64,000 nt of DNA from NCBI RefSeq assembly GCF_000092905.1, contig NC_014098.1:2666001-2730000 (forward strand), in the 5' to 3' direction. This document shows positions 1-9,030 of this stretch, one piece after another. A program made the translations under genes and the position numbers. Position 1 is the first letter of the stretch. Each line of letters begins with the position of its first letter. The notes beneath the pieces are model-generated. The model did not search any database and was not told where the DNA came from. It worked only from the letters and a program-made list of their open reading frames with translations. The DNA comes from Kyrpidia tusciae DSM 2912. Lineage in GTDB: Bacteria > Bacillota > Bacilli > Kyrpidiales > Kyrpidiaceae.

Positions 1-3000
1 AACCAGCCGAATACTGTCCCGAATCCGCTGGTGGTCCATTTTGCTGTACGCCTCGTCAAAGGCCATGAGGCGGAGGGTGTTATCGAACCCGGGTTGGTAT
101 ACCCGGTACATTTGGGCAAAGGACGCCAGCACCGCGATGTAAAACGGAGTTTGGGTCTCACCGCCGGACTTTTTGGCGATGACCCGAGAGAGCCGCGACT
201 CCCGGCCTTCTTCATCCCGAACGATCAGGTCAAAGTCGAGATACGTGCGATAGTCGGTGAACGTCTTCAGGTGCTTCTCCAACTCGGCCTGAACCCCGGG
301 GTCGCGTTCATCCACATCGACGATTTGCCTGAACAACTCCTCGAGAGTGTCCCCGTGTTTATCGAGGAAGGCTTGAGTGAACAGACTCCTCCCTTCCATG
401 AGCAATTCGTCCATGATCATCCGGTAAAATCTCTCGTACTCAGGGTTGGGGGAGATTCGAAACTGATATCGCTCCCGACCGCCGAAGGAGATGTCCCGCA
501 GGGCGTGGTTCAAATCCCGGATCTGCTGCTCCACCGTCTCGATGTTGCTCCGGAGTTTATTGATAAAATCCTCCTGGAACTGGATTTGCGCCCGTTCCTT
601 GGCCTCCTGGATCTGCTGCGCGTATTCGGTGAGCTGGGTGGCCTTGAGCCAAGTCAGTTCCTTGTCGTAAGCCTCATTGTCCGGCCGCTGAATGTCGAAA
701 CCGGCGCCGTACTGTCGATTGTAGGCCTCCCGCTGGCGCAACAGCACCTGGCGGGCTTCCTCGGCGCGATTTTTCTCCACATTGAGTTGCCGCCCGAAGT
801 TCGCCCGGATCGTCTCGGCCGAGCCCAGTCGTTTCCACTCCTGCTGAAAACGCGGCTCTCCAACTTCATTGCGAAAATCCGGATCGTACTGAGACAACAC
901 CCATTGTCGCCGCTCCTCCAAATCTTTCTCCGCCCGGGGGATCTCTTCGTTCAGCAGCCGTTCCCGCTGTTCCGACAGCCGGCCCCGGCGATCCCGCAGC
1001 CGCTCCAACTCTTGTTCCCGGCGTTTGAGCTCGTCTTCACACCGGGCGATGGCCTCTTCGATACGCGCGAGAACCAACAGGTCAAGCCCCCCAAATTCGT
1101 CCAGCACCCGGCGGTAATCCTCCCGAAGCTGCGGGAGCTCCGGCAACCGCCTCTCAAACTCCGCGAGCCCCTCCAGCTCCGAACGTGTGGGCACCGGTTC
1201 GACCGCCCACTGCTCCACCTTCGCCAACCGGAGCCGGAACGCGCCGAGCCACGTCTCCACCCGGCTAAAGCGCTGGCGCTTTTGCTCCAACTGTTGCTGA
1301 ATGGCCCTCTTGCCGATGTACAGCGTCGCCCAGCGGCTGGGATCAAGCTGGCGAGCGACGTAGTTCTGATAGAGCATCCCATCCCGGGTGATGGCGGTCC
1401 GGTGCTGGCGCAGCTCATCCACATGATCGCACTTCATCACCCGGCCCAACAGAAAATCGGCATATGCCCGGGCGAGCGGGTGATCCGTTTCAATTTCTTC
1501 GGCCAAAGATCCCGGTCTACGCTCCGGGGCTTCCCGCATCACCTTCTCAATGTCCACGAGCCCCACGCCAAAGAGACGGCGTTCGCCCTTCAGCCGGTCG
1601 TACAGCCGCAGCGCCGGAGTAAAAGCTTCGGGGGCCACGATCAGGTAAAAGCGCTGGGTGTACAGATATCCCTCGATGGCCACTTGCCAGCTCGGGTCCC
1701 GCACCTCGAGCAGGTCGGCGAAAATGTGCACGTCAGCCGGAAGTCCTTCTTTCTCCAACCCCTCGGCGAGAAGCTGCTTCAGCTGGAGGACCTTGGGGTC
1801 GTACTGTTTGATTCCCTGTTCCAGTTCCCGGATCGCCCGCTGGAGGGTCTGCGCCTCCTCGCCCCACCCCTGAACAGACTCCTGCATCACTCCTCGGGCT
1901 TGTTGCAAAAGTCGGGAGGCCTCTTGAAAATGTTCCGCCGCTTCTGCAGCGGCCTCCGCATCGACGGAAGGAAGGGGATCATCCAAGAGTCCGTGCCCCC
2001 GCCAGCCAGAGGGGGCGGGCCAGCGGCCGAGGGCCGCCCCCAGGGCCCGGCGGGCCTGCCCATAAAAGGGGGCACTCCCCCACAGGCGCCGCTCCGGTTC
2101 CTCCCCTTCGGCTCCACCACCGCCCCTTGGCGGCCAGGGGCTCTCCCCGTCCACCGGCCGCACCTCTTCGAACCACCCCTCCGCCTCTGACAATCCCTGG
2201 GCCACCGCCCGCCACCGGGCTCCGTGATCGCCCAGCATCCGGTCCTGGCGCTCGCCGTCCCCGCGAATCGACTCAAACTGCACTTCCAAACTCTTCTTCC
2301 GCTGCTGGAGAAGTTGCTGGCGTTGATACACATCGGAATTCGCCTTCTCCTCGATCAGTTCATCCCGCCGGGTCTGGGCGCGGTTCCGGGCCGCCGTTTC
2401 CTCTTGAAGCTTTGCATCCACGTCCTTGAGCTCTCGCTCCCGCTCCTCCCGCGCCGTCCGCAACCTCTCCAGTGATCCTTCGGCCTCGGCCCACTGGGCT
2501 CGGTCGAGCAGATATTCGTATGTGCGGATCTTTTGCCGGGTGGCATCGATCCCCCGAAAGGTCTCCCGCATCTCCTCCAGGGCCTCCACCCGGGCCTGAA
2601 CCAGGCGCAGCTCATCCTCCATGCGGCGATAATGGCGAATATTTTCCCGCATGTCGGCGATGTCCAACTCGTGTTTCACATCGCACACAAACTCCGAAAT
2701 AAATTCGGCGATATTCATGATCGGTTGAAAGGGCACCGCTTTGCGAAACAACCGGAAGAATGTGTCCTTCAAGTTCCCCATGCGGGCGCGAAAGACCTCT
2801 TGATACCGCTTGTTGCTCTCGTACACCTCAAAGCGCTGCTTTTGCTGCTGTCCCCAGGCCCGGAGTCCCCTGATGTCGAGAGGCACACCGTCCCGGATGA
2901 AGTGGAAATCCGGCAGGGAATCGGCCAAGGAGAAAAACCGCCACTCATAGCTGCCATCCGGCGCACAATCGAAGACCACCCCGAAACAGATCGGGCGGCG

Positions 3001-3312
3001 GCCCCGTTCCTCGGTAAACTCCAACACGATATAGGAGGAAAATTGTCCGGACCGGAGCGCCACCACCCGCTCGTTCTCCTCGGCGATCTCCCCCCACAGA
3101 TACCCCCGCAGGGTCCTCTTGGCGTTGTCGTTGGCCGCTTTGTTAAAATAATGACCGCTGGTGTCCCCCAGCACCACCAGTTGCAAAGCATCGAGGATGG
3201 TGGATTTGCCCGCGGCGTTTTTCCCGGTAAGAAAAGTCACCGGAGCAAACTCGATCATCTCGTGAACAAAATAATGCCAGTTCACCAAAAGCATCCGCCG
3301 CAACAGTTTCAC
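1..3312 (-). CDS. jetC: Wadjet SMC-like ATPase JetC (partial, runs off left edge)
   Basis: This minus-strand frame is open from a GTG at 3312 to the window edge (1104 codons) and encodes a very large ABC/SMC-type ATPase. A Walker A loop, GKNAAGKST, lies about 30 residues from the start. Near the left edge is the Walker B/D-loop LMAFDEAYSKMD followed by QRIRDSIRL, so only a short C-terminal tail is missing. The middle is Arg/Glu/Gln-rich and looks like coiled coil. GTG overlaps the jetB stop (GTGA), implying translational coupling. In Wadjet systems JetC is the condensin-like motor that, with JetA and JetB, extrudes loops on plasmid DNA so that the nuclease JetD can cleave. JetD would be expected just beyond the left edge. 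A generic SbcC-like ATPase is the alternative, but the jetA-jetB context argues against it. Confidence 0.88.
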   Translation of the reverse strand, partial: MKLLRRMLLVNWHYFVHEMIEFAPVTFLTGKNAAGKSTILDALQLVVLGDTSGHYFNKAANDNAKRTLRGYLWGEIAEENERVVALRSGQFSSYIVLEFTEERGRRPICFGVVFDCAPDGSYEWRFFSLADSLPDFHFIRDGVPLDIRGLRAWGQQQKQRFEVYESNKRYQEVFRARMGNLKDTFFRLFRKAVPFQPIMNIAEFISEFVCDVKHELDIADMRENIRHYRRMEDELRLVQARVEALEEMRETFRGIDATRQKIRTYEYLLDRAQWAEAEGSLERLRTAREERERELKDVDAKLQEETAARNRAQTRRDELIEEKANSDVYQRQQLLQQRKKSLEVQFESIRGDGERQDRMLGDHGARWRAVAQGLSEAEGWFEEVRPVDGESPWPPRGGGGAEGEEPERRLWGSAPFYGQARRALGAALGRWPAPSGWRGHGLLDDPLPSVDAEAAAEAAEHFQEASRLLQQARGVMQESVQGWGEEAQTLQRAIRELEQGIKQYDPKVLQLKQLLAEGLEKEGLPADVHIFADLLEVRDPSWQVAIEGYLYTQRFYLIVAPEAFTPALRLYDRLKGERRLFGVGLVDIEKVMREAPERRPGSLAEEIETDHPLARAYADFLLGRVMKCDHVDELRQHRTAITRDGMLYQNYVARQLDPSRWATLYIGKRAIQQQLEQKRQRFSRVETWLGAFRLRLAKVEQWAVEPVPTRSELEGLAEFERRLPELPQLREDYRRVLDEFGGLDLLVLARIEEAIARCEDELKRREQELERLRDRRGRLSEQRERLLNEEIPRAEKDLEERRQWVLSQYDPDFRNEVGEPRFQQEWKRLGSAETIRANFGRQLNVEKNRAEEARQVLLRQREAYNRQYGAGFDIQRPDNEAYDKELTWLKATQLTEYAQQIQEAKERAQIQFQEDFINKLRSNIETVEQQIRDLNHALRDISFGGRERYQFRISPNPEYERFYRMIMDELLMEGRSLFTQAFLDKHGDTLEELFRQIVDVDERDPGVQAELEKHLKTFTDYRTYLDFDLIVRDEEGRESRLSRVIAKKSGGETQTPFYIAVLASFAQMYRVYQPGFDNTLRLMAFDEAYSKMDHQRIRDSIRLV

Positions 3313-4079
3313 GCGTCACCCTCCCCCTCCGAGGCGTCGTCCCAGGATTCCTCCCCGGCTTCGCTGTCCCAAGCGTCTCCGTCCCCGTCCCCCACCTCTT
3401 CTTCCCCGGGGGGCTCACGGTGAACCGGCTTCGCGGCGCCACCGTTCTCCCCGGCGCCCGAATCCCCAGAAGCCGGCCACAGCTCCGCCTTTTGCATCTG
3501 TTCGTACAAATGGTTGATGCGTTCATCGGGGACGGCGCGCACAATACTTGGATAAATCATCCACCTGCTATCCAAGTCCTGGGGGGAACCCTCCACCCGG
3601 GCCAACACATGGAGCCGCCGCAACCGACTTAAAGCTTGTCCGATGTGCTGGGAGGGTGGCCGCCGGTCCATGAGACCTAAAGCGAACCATTTGGCGAGAA
3701 TCTCCTGCAGGGACACCACCACTTCCCGGCGCGTGGATACCCTTTCCATATTTTCTTCGTACAGCAAGCGCAGCGTGTACAACAGATAGGTGGTGTATTT
3801 GTCCACCTTGATGCGATTGCGCCCGAAACGGTTGTGCAGGGCCATGACCCCGAGGCGCCCGTCGAGCTGTAACTCAAAACCGCCGGCTTTCAAATACTCA
3901 TGGAACAATTCCAGGTGGCGCTCCACAAAGCGATAATCTCGATTGCCCACCAGCCGGCGCTGTTTCCCGTCCCACTCCTCCCGAACGAGAAAGGTGCGTT
4001 CAAACAAGAGGCTGATCACCCGGGCGAATTCCTCTTTCTCGGCGTCCGTCAGGGCGAGGTATTGGTTCGGCCAATCCAC
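3309..4079 (-). CDS. jetB: Wadjet protein JetB (DUF4194, MukE-like)
   Basis: A 256-residue protein starting MDWPNQYLALTDAEKEEF, with a GTG start preceded by AAGGAGGG. It matches the pattern of DUF4194/JetB proteins, winged-helix MukE/MksE-like subunits that bind the kleisin JetA and contact DNA. Recognisable stretches are FARVISLLFERTFLVREE, YRFVERHLELFHEYLKAGGF and ALHNRFGRNRIKVDKYTTY. The last 60 residues are acidic, rich in Gly/Glu/Asp and probably disordered. The gene overlaps the end of jetA by 31 bp and ends in the jetC start codon, so the three genes are one transcription unit. Function is from family knowledge; membership is clear from sequence and position. Confidence 0.85.
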   Translation of the reverse strand: MDWPNQYLALTDAEKEEFARVISLLFERTFLVREEWDGKQRRLVGNRDYRFVERHLELFHEYLKAGGFELQLDGRLGVMALHNRFGRNRIKVDKYTTYLLYTLRLLYEENMERVSTRREVVVSLQEILAKWFALGLMDRRPPSQHIGQALSRLRRLHVLARVEGSPQDLDSRWMIYPSIVRAVPDERINHLYEQMQKAELWPASGDSGAGENGGAAKPVHREPPGEEEVGDGDGDAWDSEAGEESWDDASEGEGDA

Positions 4080-5599
4080 TCGGCTCCCTCCTTCCGCAGG
4101 AAGGTGAGAAGCGGGATCCGGTACGGCCCCACCACCACCGACCGCGAGGCTTCATCCCATTCGATCACATACGGCATCTCCGGCTCGTCCCCCCGCACCA
4201 CGGCGACGATCGTTCGGATGAAATCATCCCACTCGTCCAACCGCATGACCGGGGTGGGCAACCTCCCCCGTTCGTCCATCTGGGAGAGAATAAACTCCGC
4301 GATCCGCTGCTGGGAAAACAGGGCATTCGCCCGTTCCATCAGCTCCCGGGCCTCCTGCTCAAACGCCGCGTCCTCCGCGCCACTCGGCCGGCGCAAAGGT
4401 TGGGGTTGGCCGCGCTCCCGCCGCACGGGTTCCGAGTACAGGGCTTCGGGATCCAGGTAGTGGACCTCGTAAAGGGGAAGTTCCCGCATCGCCTCCAACT
4501 GCGCGGAACCGACCTGACTGTGCCACGGGGGAAGAGAGCGCAACAGTTGCACCAACTTGCCCTTGATGTCTCTGTCGCTGTTGAGAAGATACTGCAACCG
4601 TTCCACCGACGCCCGGTTGTACGCCGTGTTGCGGTGGTCGATCTCCCGCAACAGATCGTCCATCGATTCGAACGTATCGCTGATAAAATGGATGAGACGC
4701 ACGACTTCCCCCCGGGCCGCGGTATCGTCCAGATCGTCCCGCTGTTGCTTGAGGGCGGCTGCCATCTGTTGCAGGAGACTCGGCAACCCCAGCCAGTCCC
4801 GCAGGATTTGCAAGATCCGGGGACGAAAGCGGTACACGCTGTCAAAAGTTTTCAAGGGGTGATAGGCGGCGATGGCCACGGACAACTGATAGCTATCGAA
4901 GTGCTCGGCCAACAGTTCCCGAACGTCCTCCCGCAGATGGAGATTTTGGTAGTAGGTGTGAATATTGTGAAGAAGGGTCCTCAGGTTCTCACGCAAGGCG
5001 ATGGTCGCATCATGGGCCGATTGCAACGCCTGCAACATGAACTCATCCCGCTCGTCGTTGGCGGTGCGCAGGTTGGAATAAATCGAATACACCAGGGCGT
5101 TGTGGCGCTGCTGGGCCGGCTCCACCACGGCGTGCAGGGCATCCAGCAGGATGCTCGCGTACCGCGGCACCACCAATGTCTCCCCAAACCCATCGCTGTC
5201 GGTGATGGCGTACAACCAACCTGTCTCGATGAGGCGGCGCACAAGGGCGTGGGCCCGCCCGGACAAAGACCCGGGTTCCGGTTCATCTTCCCGGACGAGG
5301 AGCAGGTCCAAGGTGAGCGGACCTTCGGCCCCCACTGCCGCTGGTGTCCGCTGCTCGGCAGAAGAGCTCTCCCGCCGGCCCTCGGTGGCGTCGTCGGCCG
5401 CCTCCTCTTCCTCCGACCAATCGACGAGATCCCGCTCCATCCGGCTGATCAGATAAGTCACCAAATCCCCCCGGCTAAACGTCAGCTCCCTTTGATAGCA
5501 CTCCCGCAGCACCATCAACGCGCGAAAATAAACGGCGCGATGGCGCGCCGCCAAAAGGGAGAATAGGTTCTCCGGCACGACCTCAAACAGATCCCGCAT
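4049..5599 (-). CDS. jetA: Wadjet protein JetA (kleisin-like, MukF/MksF analogue)
   Basis: First gene of the Wadjet operon. The start chosen is the ATG of MRDLFEVVPENLFSLLAARH, because JetA proteins typically begin with a short segment before xLFEVxPxNLFSxL. The open frame extends 20 codons further upstream, but a TATAAT-like -10 box at 5646-5651 lies inside that extension, which favours the inner start. The N-terminal half resembles winged-helix/kleisin folds (AVYFRALMVLRECYQ; FSRGDLVTYLISRMERDL). The central part is helical (LRTLLHNIHTYYQNLHLRED). JetA bridges the JetC heads and binds JetB. An acidic linker near residues 90-110 (EEEEAADDATEG) is probably flexible. The acyl-CoA ligase gene ends about 90 bp upstream on the same strand. 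The Wadjet subtype is not assigned. Confidence 0.83.
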   Translation of the reverse strand: MRDLFEVVPENLFSLLAARHRAVYFRALMVLRECYQRELTFSRGDLVTYLISRMERDLVDWSEEEEAADDATEGRRESSSAEQRTPAAVGAEGPLTLDLLLVREDEPEPGSLSGRAHALVRRLIETGWLYAITDSDGFGETLVVPRYASILLDALHAVVEPAQQRHNALVYSIYSNLRTANDERDEFMLQALQSAHDATIALRENLRTLLHNIHTYYQNLHLREDVRELLAEHFDSYQLSVAIAAYHPLKTFDSVYRFRPRILQILRDWLGLPSLLQQMAAALKQQRDDLDDTAARGEVVRLIHFISDTFESMDDLLREIDHRNTAYNRASVERLQYLLNSDRDIKGKLVQLLRSLPPWHSQVGSAQLEAMRELPLYEVHYLDPEALYSEPVRRERGQPQPLRRPSGAEDAAFEQEARELMERANALFSQQRIAEFILSQMDERGRLPTPVMRLDEWDDFIRTIVAVVRGDEPEMPYVIEWDEASRSVVVGPYRIPLLTFLRKEGAEWIGRTNTSP

Positions 5600-5689
5600 C
5601 CCCGTCGCCACCCGATCACCCGCCCGCCGGAATTTCTCATTCACTATTATACACCACACCAGAGCTGAGGGGTGGGGTGGTCCACAGGA

Positions 5690-7267
5690 TCAGGATACCG
5701 GCCGCTCGCCGAGGTGTTGATAGACATCCCGCAATTGCCGCTTCAAAATCTTCCCGCTGGGGTTTTTCGGCAATGCCTCGGTGATCACGACGAATTTCGG
5801 CACCTTGAATCCCGCCAGGCGTTCCCGACAGAAGGCGATCAGCTCCTCTTCCGTGAGCCGGGATCCGGCCTTCGGGACCACCACGGCTGTGACCGCCTCA
5901 ATCCAATACGGATGGGGCACCCCGATCACCGCGACCTCCGCGACCCCCGGGTGTTGATAGATCGCTTCTTCCACTTCCCGGCTGGCGACATTCTCCCCAC
6001 CGGTTTTGATCATGTCCTTTTTGCGGTCCACCACGGTGAAATATCCGTCTTCGTCCATCACGCCGAGGTCGCCGCTGTGAAACCACCCGTCCTCAAAAGC
6101 TGCGGCGGTCTTTTCCGGATCATTGTAATACCCGATCATGGCGTGCGGCGTGCGGTGGACGATCTCTCCCACCGTCCCCGGAGGCACTTCCCGGCCCTCG
6201 TCGTCCACGATCTTGCTCTCGACGTTGATGCACGGCTTCCCAGCCGCCCCGGGTTTGCGAAGCTGATCCTCCGGGCGCAGGATCATCGCCAGGGGCGCCA
6301 CCTCAGTCTGGCCGTAGGCGTTCCAGAACCGCGCACCCGGCAACCTGCGGGTGAGTTCCTTCAGGACCTCCACCGGCATAATCGCCGCGCCGTAGTAACA
6401 TTTTTGCAAAGAGGACAGATCGTACTCGTCGAACCTCGGATGCCGCAAAAGAGAAATCCACACCGTCGGCGGGCAAAACAGCTGGGTCACCCGCTCCCGG
6501 CTGACCGTTTCCATCACCAACTCCGGCGCCGCGCCCTCGACGATCACCCCCCAGGCTCCCAGGTAAATCTGCGGACCCAGCAGCACGTGGAATTGGGCAC
6601 TGTGAAAGAGGGGCAGGGCGTGGATGATCCGATCTTCCGCCGTCAGCTCACCGTCGATAATGCCGCTCACGTACTCGGCAATCAGGCTGCGGTGGGTGAG
6701 CATGGCCCCTTTTGGCCGGGACTCGGTGCCGCTGGTGTACAGGATGTTCACCACATCCCCATCGTCGATGTCCACATCGGGCTCCGTCTCCGGCTGGCCG
6801 GCAGACCAGTCGGCCACAGACCGCCACGGACCCCTGGATTCCGGAGTATCCACCAGCCCCCGGTACCGAACGAAGTCCAGCCCTTCCACCGCCTTTTCCG
6901 CAGTTTCTAACAGGTCCGGAGCGACAAAAAATCCCGCCGATTGGCTATGCTCGAGAATATATCGAACTTCTTCGGCACCCAGCATAAAATTGATAGGGAC
7001 AAACACCGCCCCGGCCCGAGCCACGGCAAACCACACCACGGCAAAATCGAGGCAGTTTTTCGAAAGCATGGCGATCCGATCACCCTTCTCGACCCCGGCG
7101 GCCAAAAGTCCGTTGGCCAAACGGTTGACCCGCTCGTCCAACTCCCGGTAAGTGACCTCTTCGTCTTTCCATTTGAGCGCCGGTTTGTCCGGGTGACGCA
7201 GGCGACTCCGGCGAAGGGTATCCCCGATGGTGTGGCGCCTCGCACGACGTACCCACGTGTCTGTCAC
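5690..7267 (-). CDS. Acyl-CoA synthetase (AMP-forming, FadD-like)
   Basis: A 525-residue ANL-superfamily adenylate-forming enzyme that would activate a carboxylic acid, probably a fatty or aromatic acid, to its CoA thioester using ATP. The P-loop-like A3 motif appears as ILYTSGTESRPKGAMLTH, with Glu-Ser-Arg in place of the more usual Thr-Gly-xPK. The A5 motif is FWNAYGQTEVAPLA, the A7 motif is GWFHSGDLGVMDEDGYF, and the A8/A10 region is DRKKDMIKTGGENV followed by PKNPSGKILKRQLR with the catalytic Lys. Length is normal for medium- or long-chain acyl-CoA ligases. The gene stands alone, upstream of the Wadjet operon and divergent from a truncated haemoglobin. The exact substrate cannot be read from sequence. 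Confidence 0.9.
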   Translation of the reverse strand: MTDTWVRRARRHTIGDTLRRSRLRHPDKPALKWKDEEVTYRELDERVNRLANGLLAAGVEKGDRIAMLSKNCLDFAVVWFAVARAGAVFVPINFMLGAEEVRYILEHSQSAGFFVAPDLLETAEKAVEGLDFVRYRGLVDTPESRGPWRSVADWSAGQPETEPDVDIDDGDVVNILYTSGTESRPKGAMLTHRSLIAEYVSGIIDGELTAEDRIIHALPLFHSAQFHVLLGPQIYLGAWGVIVEGAAPELVMETVSRERVTQLFCPPTVWISLLRHPRFDEYDLSSLQKCYYGAAIMPVEVLKELTRRLPGARFWNAYGQTEVAPLAMILRPEDQLRKPGAAGKPCINVESKIVDDEGREVPPGTVGEIVHRTPHAMIGYYNDPEKTAAAFEDGWFHSGDLGVMDEDGYFTVVDRKKDMIKTGGENVASREVEEAIYQHPGVAEVAVIGVPHPYWIEAVTAVVVPKAGSRLTEEELIAFCRERLAGFKVPKFVVITEALPKNPSGKILKRQLRDVYQHLGERPVS

Positions 7268-7333
7268 AGTCCGTCACACTCCTTCTCACCGTCGTGATCG
7301 TGCTTCAACCAACCATTCGTTTTACACACTACC

Positions 7334-7357
7334 AATATACCAAACGGAACGCCGTTT
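7334..7357 (-). promoter_or_regulatory. Putative promoter -10 and operator of the acyl-CoA synthetase gene
   Basis: On the minus strand TATATT (7339-7334) could be a -10 element. Just upstream is a perfect inverted repeat AAACGG-N4-CCGTTT (7342-7357). A repressor bound there would cover the -35 to -10 spacer. TetR- or FadR-type control of fatty-acid activation genes is common, but no regulator gene is adjacent. The assignment rests only on position and symmetry. Confidence 0.35.
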
Positions 7358-7512
7358 CGAAATCATAAAAAAAGAAACGTCGACAGCGTAATCGTGGGAA
7401 TCGTCGGGAAGTGCCGGATCTACTCCGGAATCTGATACAATGTAAATCGGATCGTCCATCCCGATGCAAAACCGGGTATCTCCAGGCAATCCCTCGAGAG
7501 GAGGCATATGCG

Positions 7513-7950
7513 ATGTTACAGCCCTTCGCCCCGGATCAAACGCCCTATGAGTTGATCGGAGGCGCCGAGACCGTTCAGCGTCTTGTAAACGCTTTTTATA
7601 AACGGGTCGGGCAACACCCGGACCTAAAGCCCATTTTCCCGGAAGACCTCACCCCCGTGGCCCGGAGGCAGTATAAATTTCTCACGCAATTTTTCGGCGG
7701 TCCCCCCTTGTATTCCCAAGAATACGGCCCGCCCATGCTCCGGGCCCGCCATATGCCTCACCCCATCACCCCGAAACGGGCCAAGGCGTGGTTGTCATGC
7801 ATGGCCGAAGCCCTGGAAGAGGCGGGAATTGAGGAACCTATGCGCGGTTTTTTGTTCCAGCGGCTCACCATGACCGCCCACCACATGATCAACACTCCGG
7901 ACGATGAGGATTCGGCCGACACAGCGTCGACTGGCCCCGAGCGACCATAA
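7513..7950 (+). CDS. Truncated haemoglobin, group II (trHbO-like)
   Basis: A 145-residue 2-on-2 globin that binds haem in the cytoplasm and is usually linked to O2 or NO chemistry. The start is the ATG at 7513, eight bases after GAGAGGAGG; longer upstream readings have no ribosome binding site. Features seen: Tyr29 in the B helix (VNAFYKRV), the proximal-His region LRARHMPHPITPKRAKAWLSCM with His80 and the conserved G8 Trp, and MTAHHMINTPD near the C-terminus. The arrangement matches group II truncated globins of Firmicutes. The last 15 residues are acidic and Ser/Thr-rich, probably a disordered tail. A possible -10 (TACAAT) lies near 7436-7441. Confidence 0.9.
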   Translation: MLQPFAPDQTPYELIGGAETVQRLVNAFYKRVGQHPDLKPIFPEDLTPVARRQYKFLTQFFGGPPLYSQEYGPPMLRARHMPHPITPKRAKAWLSCMAEALEEAGIEEPMRGFLFQRLTMTAHHMINTPDDEDSADTASTGPERP

Positions 7951-7978
7951 GTGGGGTGTGTCAACAGGCCGGATCCGC

Positions 7979-8896
7979 TTAAAGGCTCCGGCCGATCACC
8001 ACAAAAACAGGGAGTAATACAAAGCTGGCGGCGGTGGTGACGGCCACCGTCTTCGCCACCAATTCTCGGTCGCCCCCGAACTGCTCCACCAAAACTGCGG
8101 TGTTCACCGCCGCCGGCATGCTGGCCTCCACGAAGAGCACCGACGCCAGCGGCCCATCAATGTGCAGTATCCACAAACAAAAAAAAGCAACTGCCGGGGC
8201 GCCGACCAGGCGGATCAGAATGGCCATCCACAACTCTTTCCCCCCGATCCCCCGCCAGTTCGCCCGACCCAACTGCACCCCGAGGATCAACAGCACCACG
8301 GCGGGGTAGGCGTTCCCGAGCAGGTGAAGAGCTTCATTCACACCTTTGGGCCACCCCAAGCCGAGAAAAGCCACAGCGCCGCCCACCACCGTCGCGTACA
8401 ACACCGGCATGCGGAACACCGCCTGCCAGGTCCCCTTTCCGCCGGCGGTCGCCCGGCTGGCCAGATAAATCCCCAAGGTGTACATGAGCAGAATCTGCCC
8501 CACCACATAAACCGCCGCCCGGGAAAACCCCGCGGTGCCATAAGCGAGAAGCACCACCGGCAATCCGTAGTTGTTTGAATTCCCAAAAACACTCGTCATC
8601 GACAGCGCCGATCGCCCTGCCCGCCCTAATCCAAGCCACCGCCCCGCCCCCTCTCCCACCAACCACATCAATCCGGTGTTCAAGAGAGTGAACGCGGCGA
8701 TCGCCCCGATCTCCCCGCCGCCCCCCGACCCTTCCGGGAGGGCGAACAACACCAGGCTCGGTGCCAAAAGATACAGACTGACTTCCGCCAAGGACCGGGT
8801 ATCCAAACGCCGGCATCGATCCAACCACGCCCCGCCCAGTACTGCCAAGAGAATCGGAAGGGACACCTCCACCATGGTACTGAGGTAACCTGACAT
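7979..8896 (-). CDS. AEC-family transporter (auxin efflux carrier / malate permease type)
   Basis: A 305-residue integral membrane protein with about ten hydrophobic helices in two repeats. Typical AEC features are FGNSNNYGLPVVLLAYG in the first half and the SMPAAVNTAVLVEQFGGD segment in the second. Family members carry small organic anions (malate, malonate) or are uncharacterised carriers; the substrate cannot be told here. It converges on the truncated haemoglobin gene and diverges from the HAD hydrolase gene with about 130 bp between starts. Confidence 0.85.
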   Translation of the reverse strand: MSGYLSTMVEVSLPILLAVLGGAWLDRCRRLDTRSLAEVSLYLLAPSLVLFALPEGSGGGGEIGAIAAFTLLNTGLMWLVGEGAGRWLGLGRAGRSALSMTSVFGNSNNYGLPVVLLAYGTAGFSRAAVYVVGQILLMYTLGIYLASRATAGGKGTWQAVFRMPVLYATVVGGAVAFLGLGWPKGVNEALHLLGNAYPAVVLLILGVQLGRANWRGIGGKELWMAILIRLVGAPAVAFFCLWILHIDGPLASVLFVEASMPAAVNTAVLVEQFGGDRELVAKTVAVTTAASFVLLPVFVVIGRSL

Positions 8897-9030
8897 TCAA
8901 GCCAACTCCTCCGCCTTCATTGCCCGGTCCGTCGCGCCTCCCGCAGGCAAACCGTGGTATGATGTGAATAATGGGATTAACTTCGACCATACGGGTAAAT
9001 CGCCGCGGCGTCAACCGAGGAGGTTTGGCT

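Noticed and set aside
31-2190. A 719-codon plus-strand open frame at the left edge
   Set aside because: It lies opposite jetC, whose minus-strand frame carries both Walker motifs. The plus-strand product is rich in Pro/Leu/Arg and has no recognisable domain, as expected of an antisense shadow in high-GC DNA.
5672-6910. A 412-codon plus-strand frame
   Set aside because: It mirrors the acyl-CoA synthetase gene on the other strand, is rich in His, Arg and Pro, and shows no family pattern.
7411-7512. N-terminal extension of the truncated haemoglobin
   Set aside because: The open frame continues upstream, but the strong GAGAGGAGG eight bases before ATG 7513 and the family's usual start fix the shorter form.
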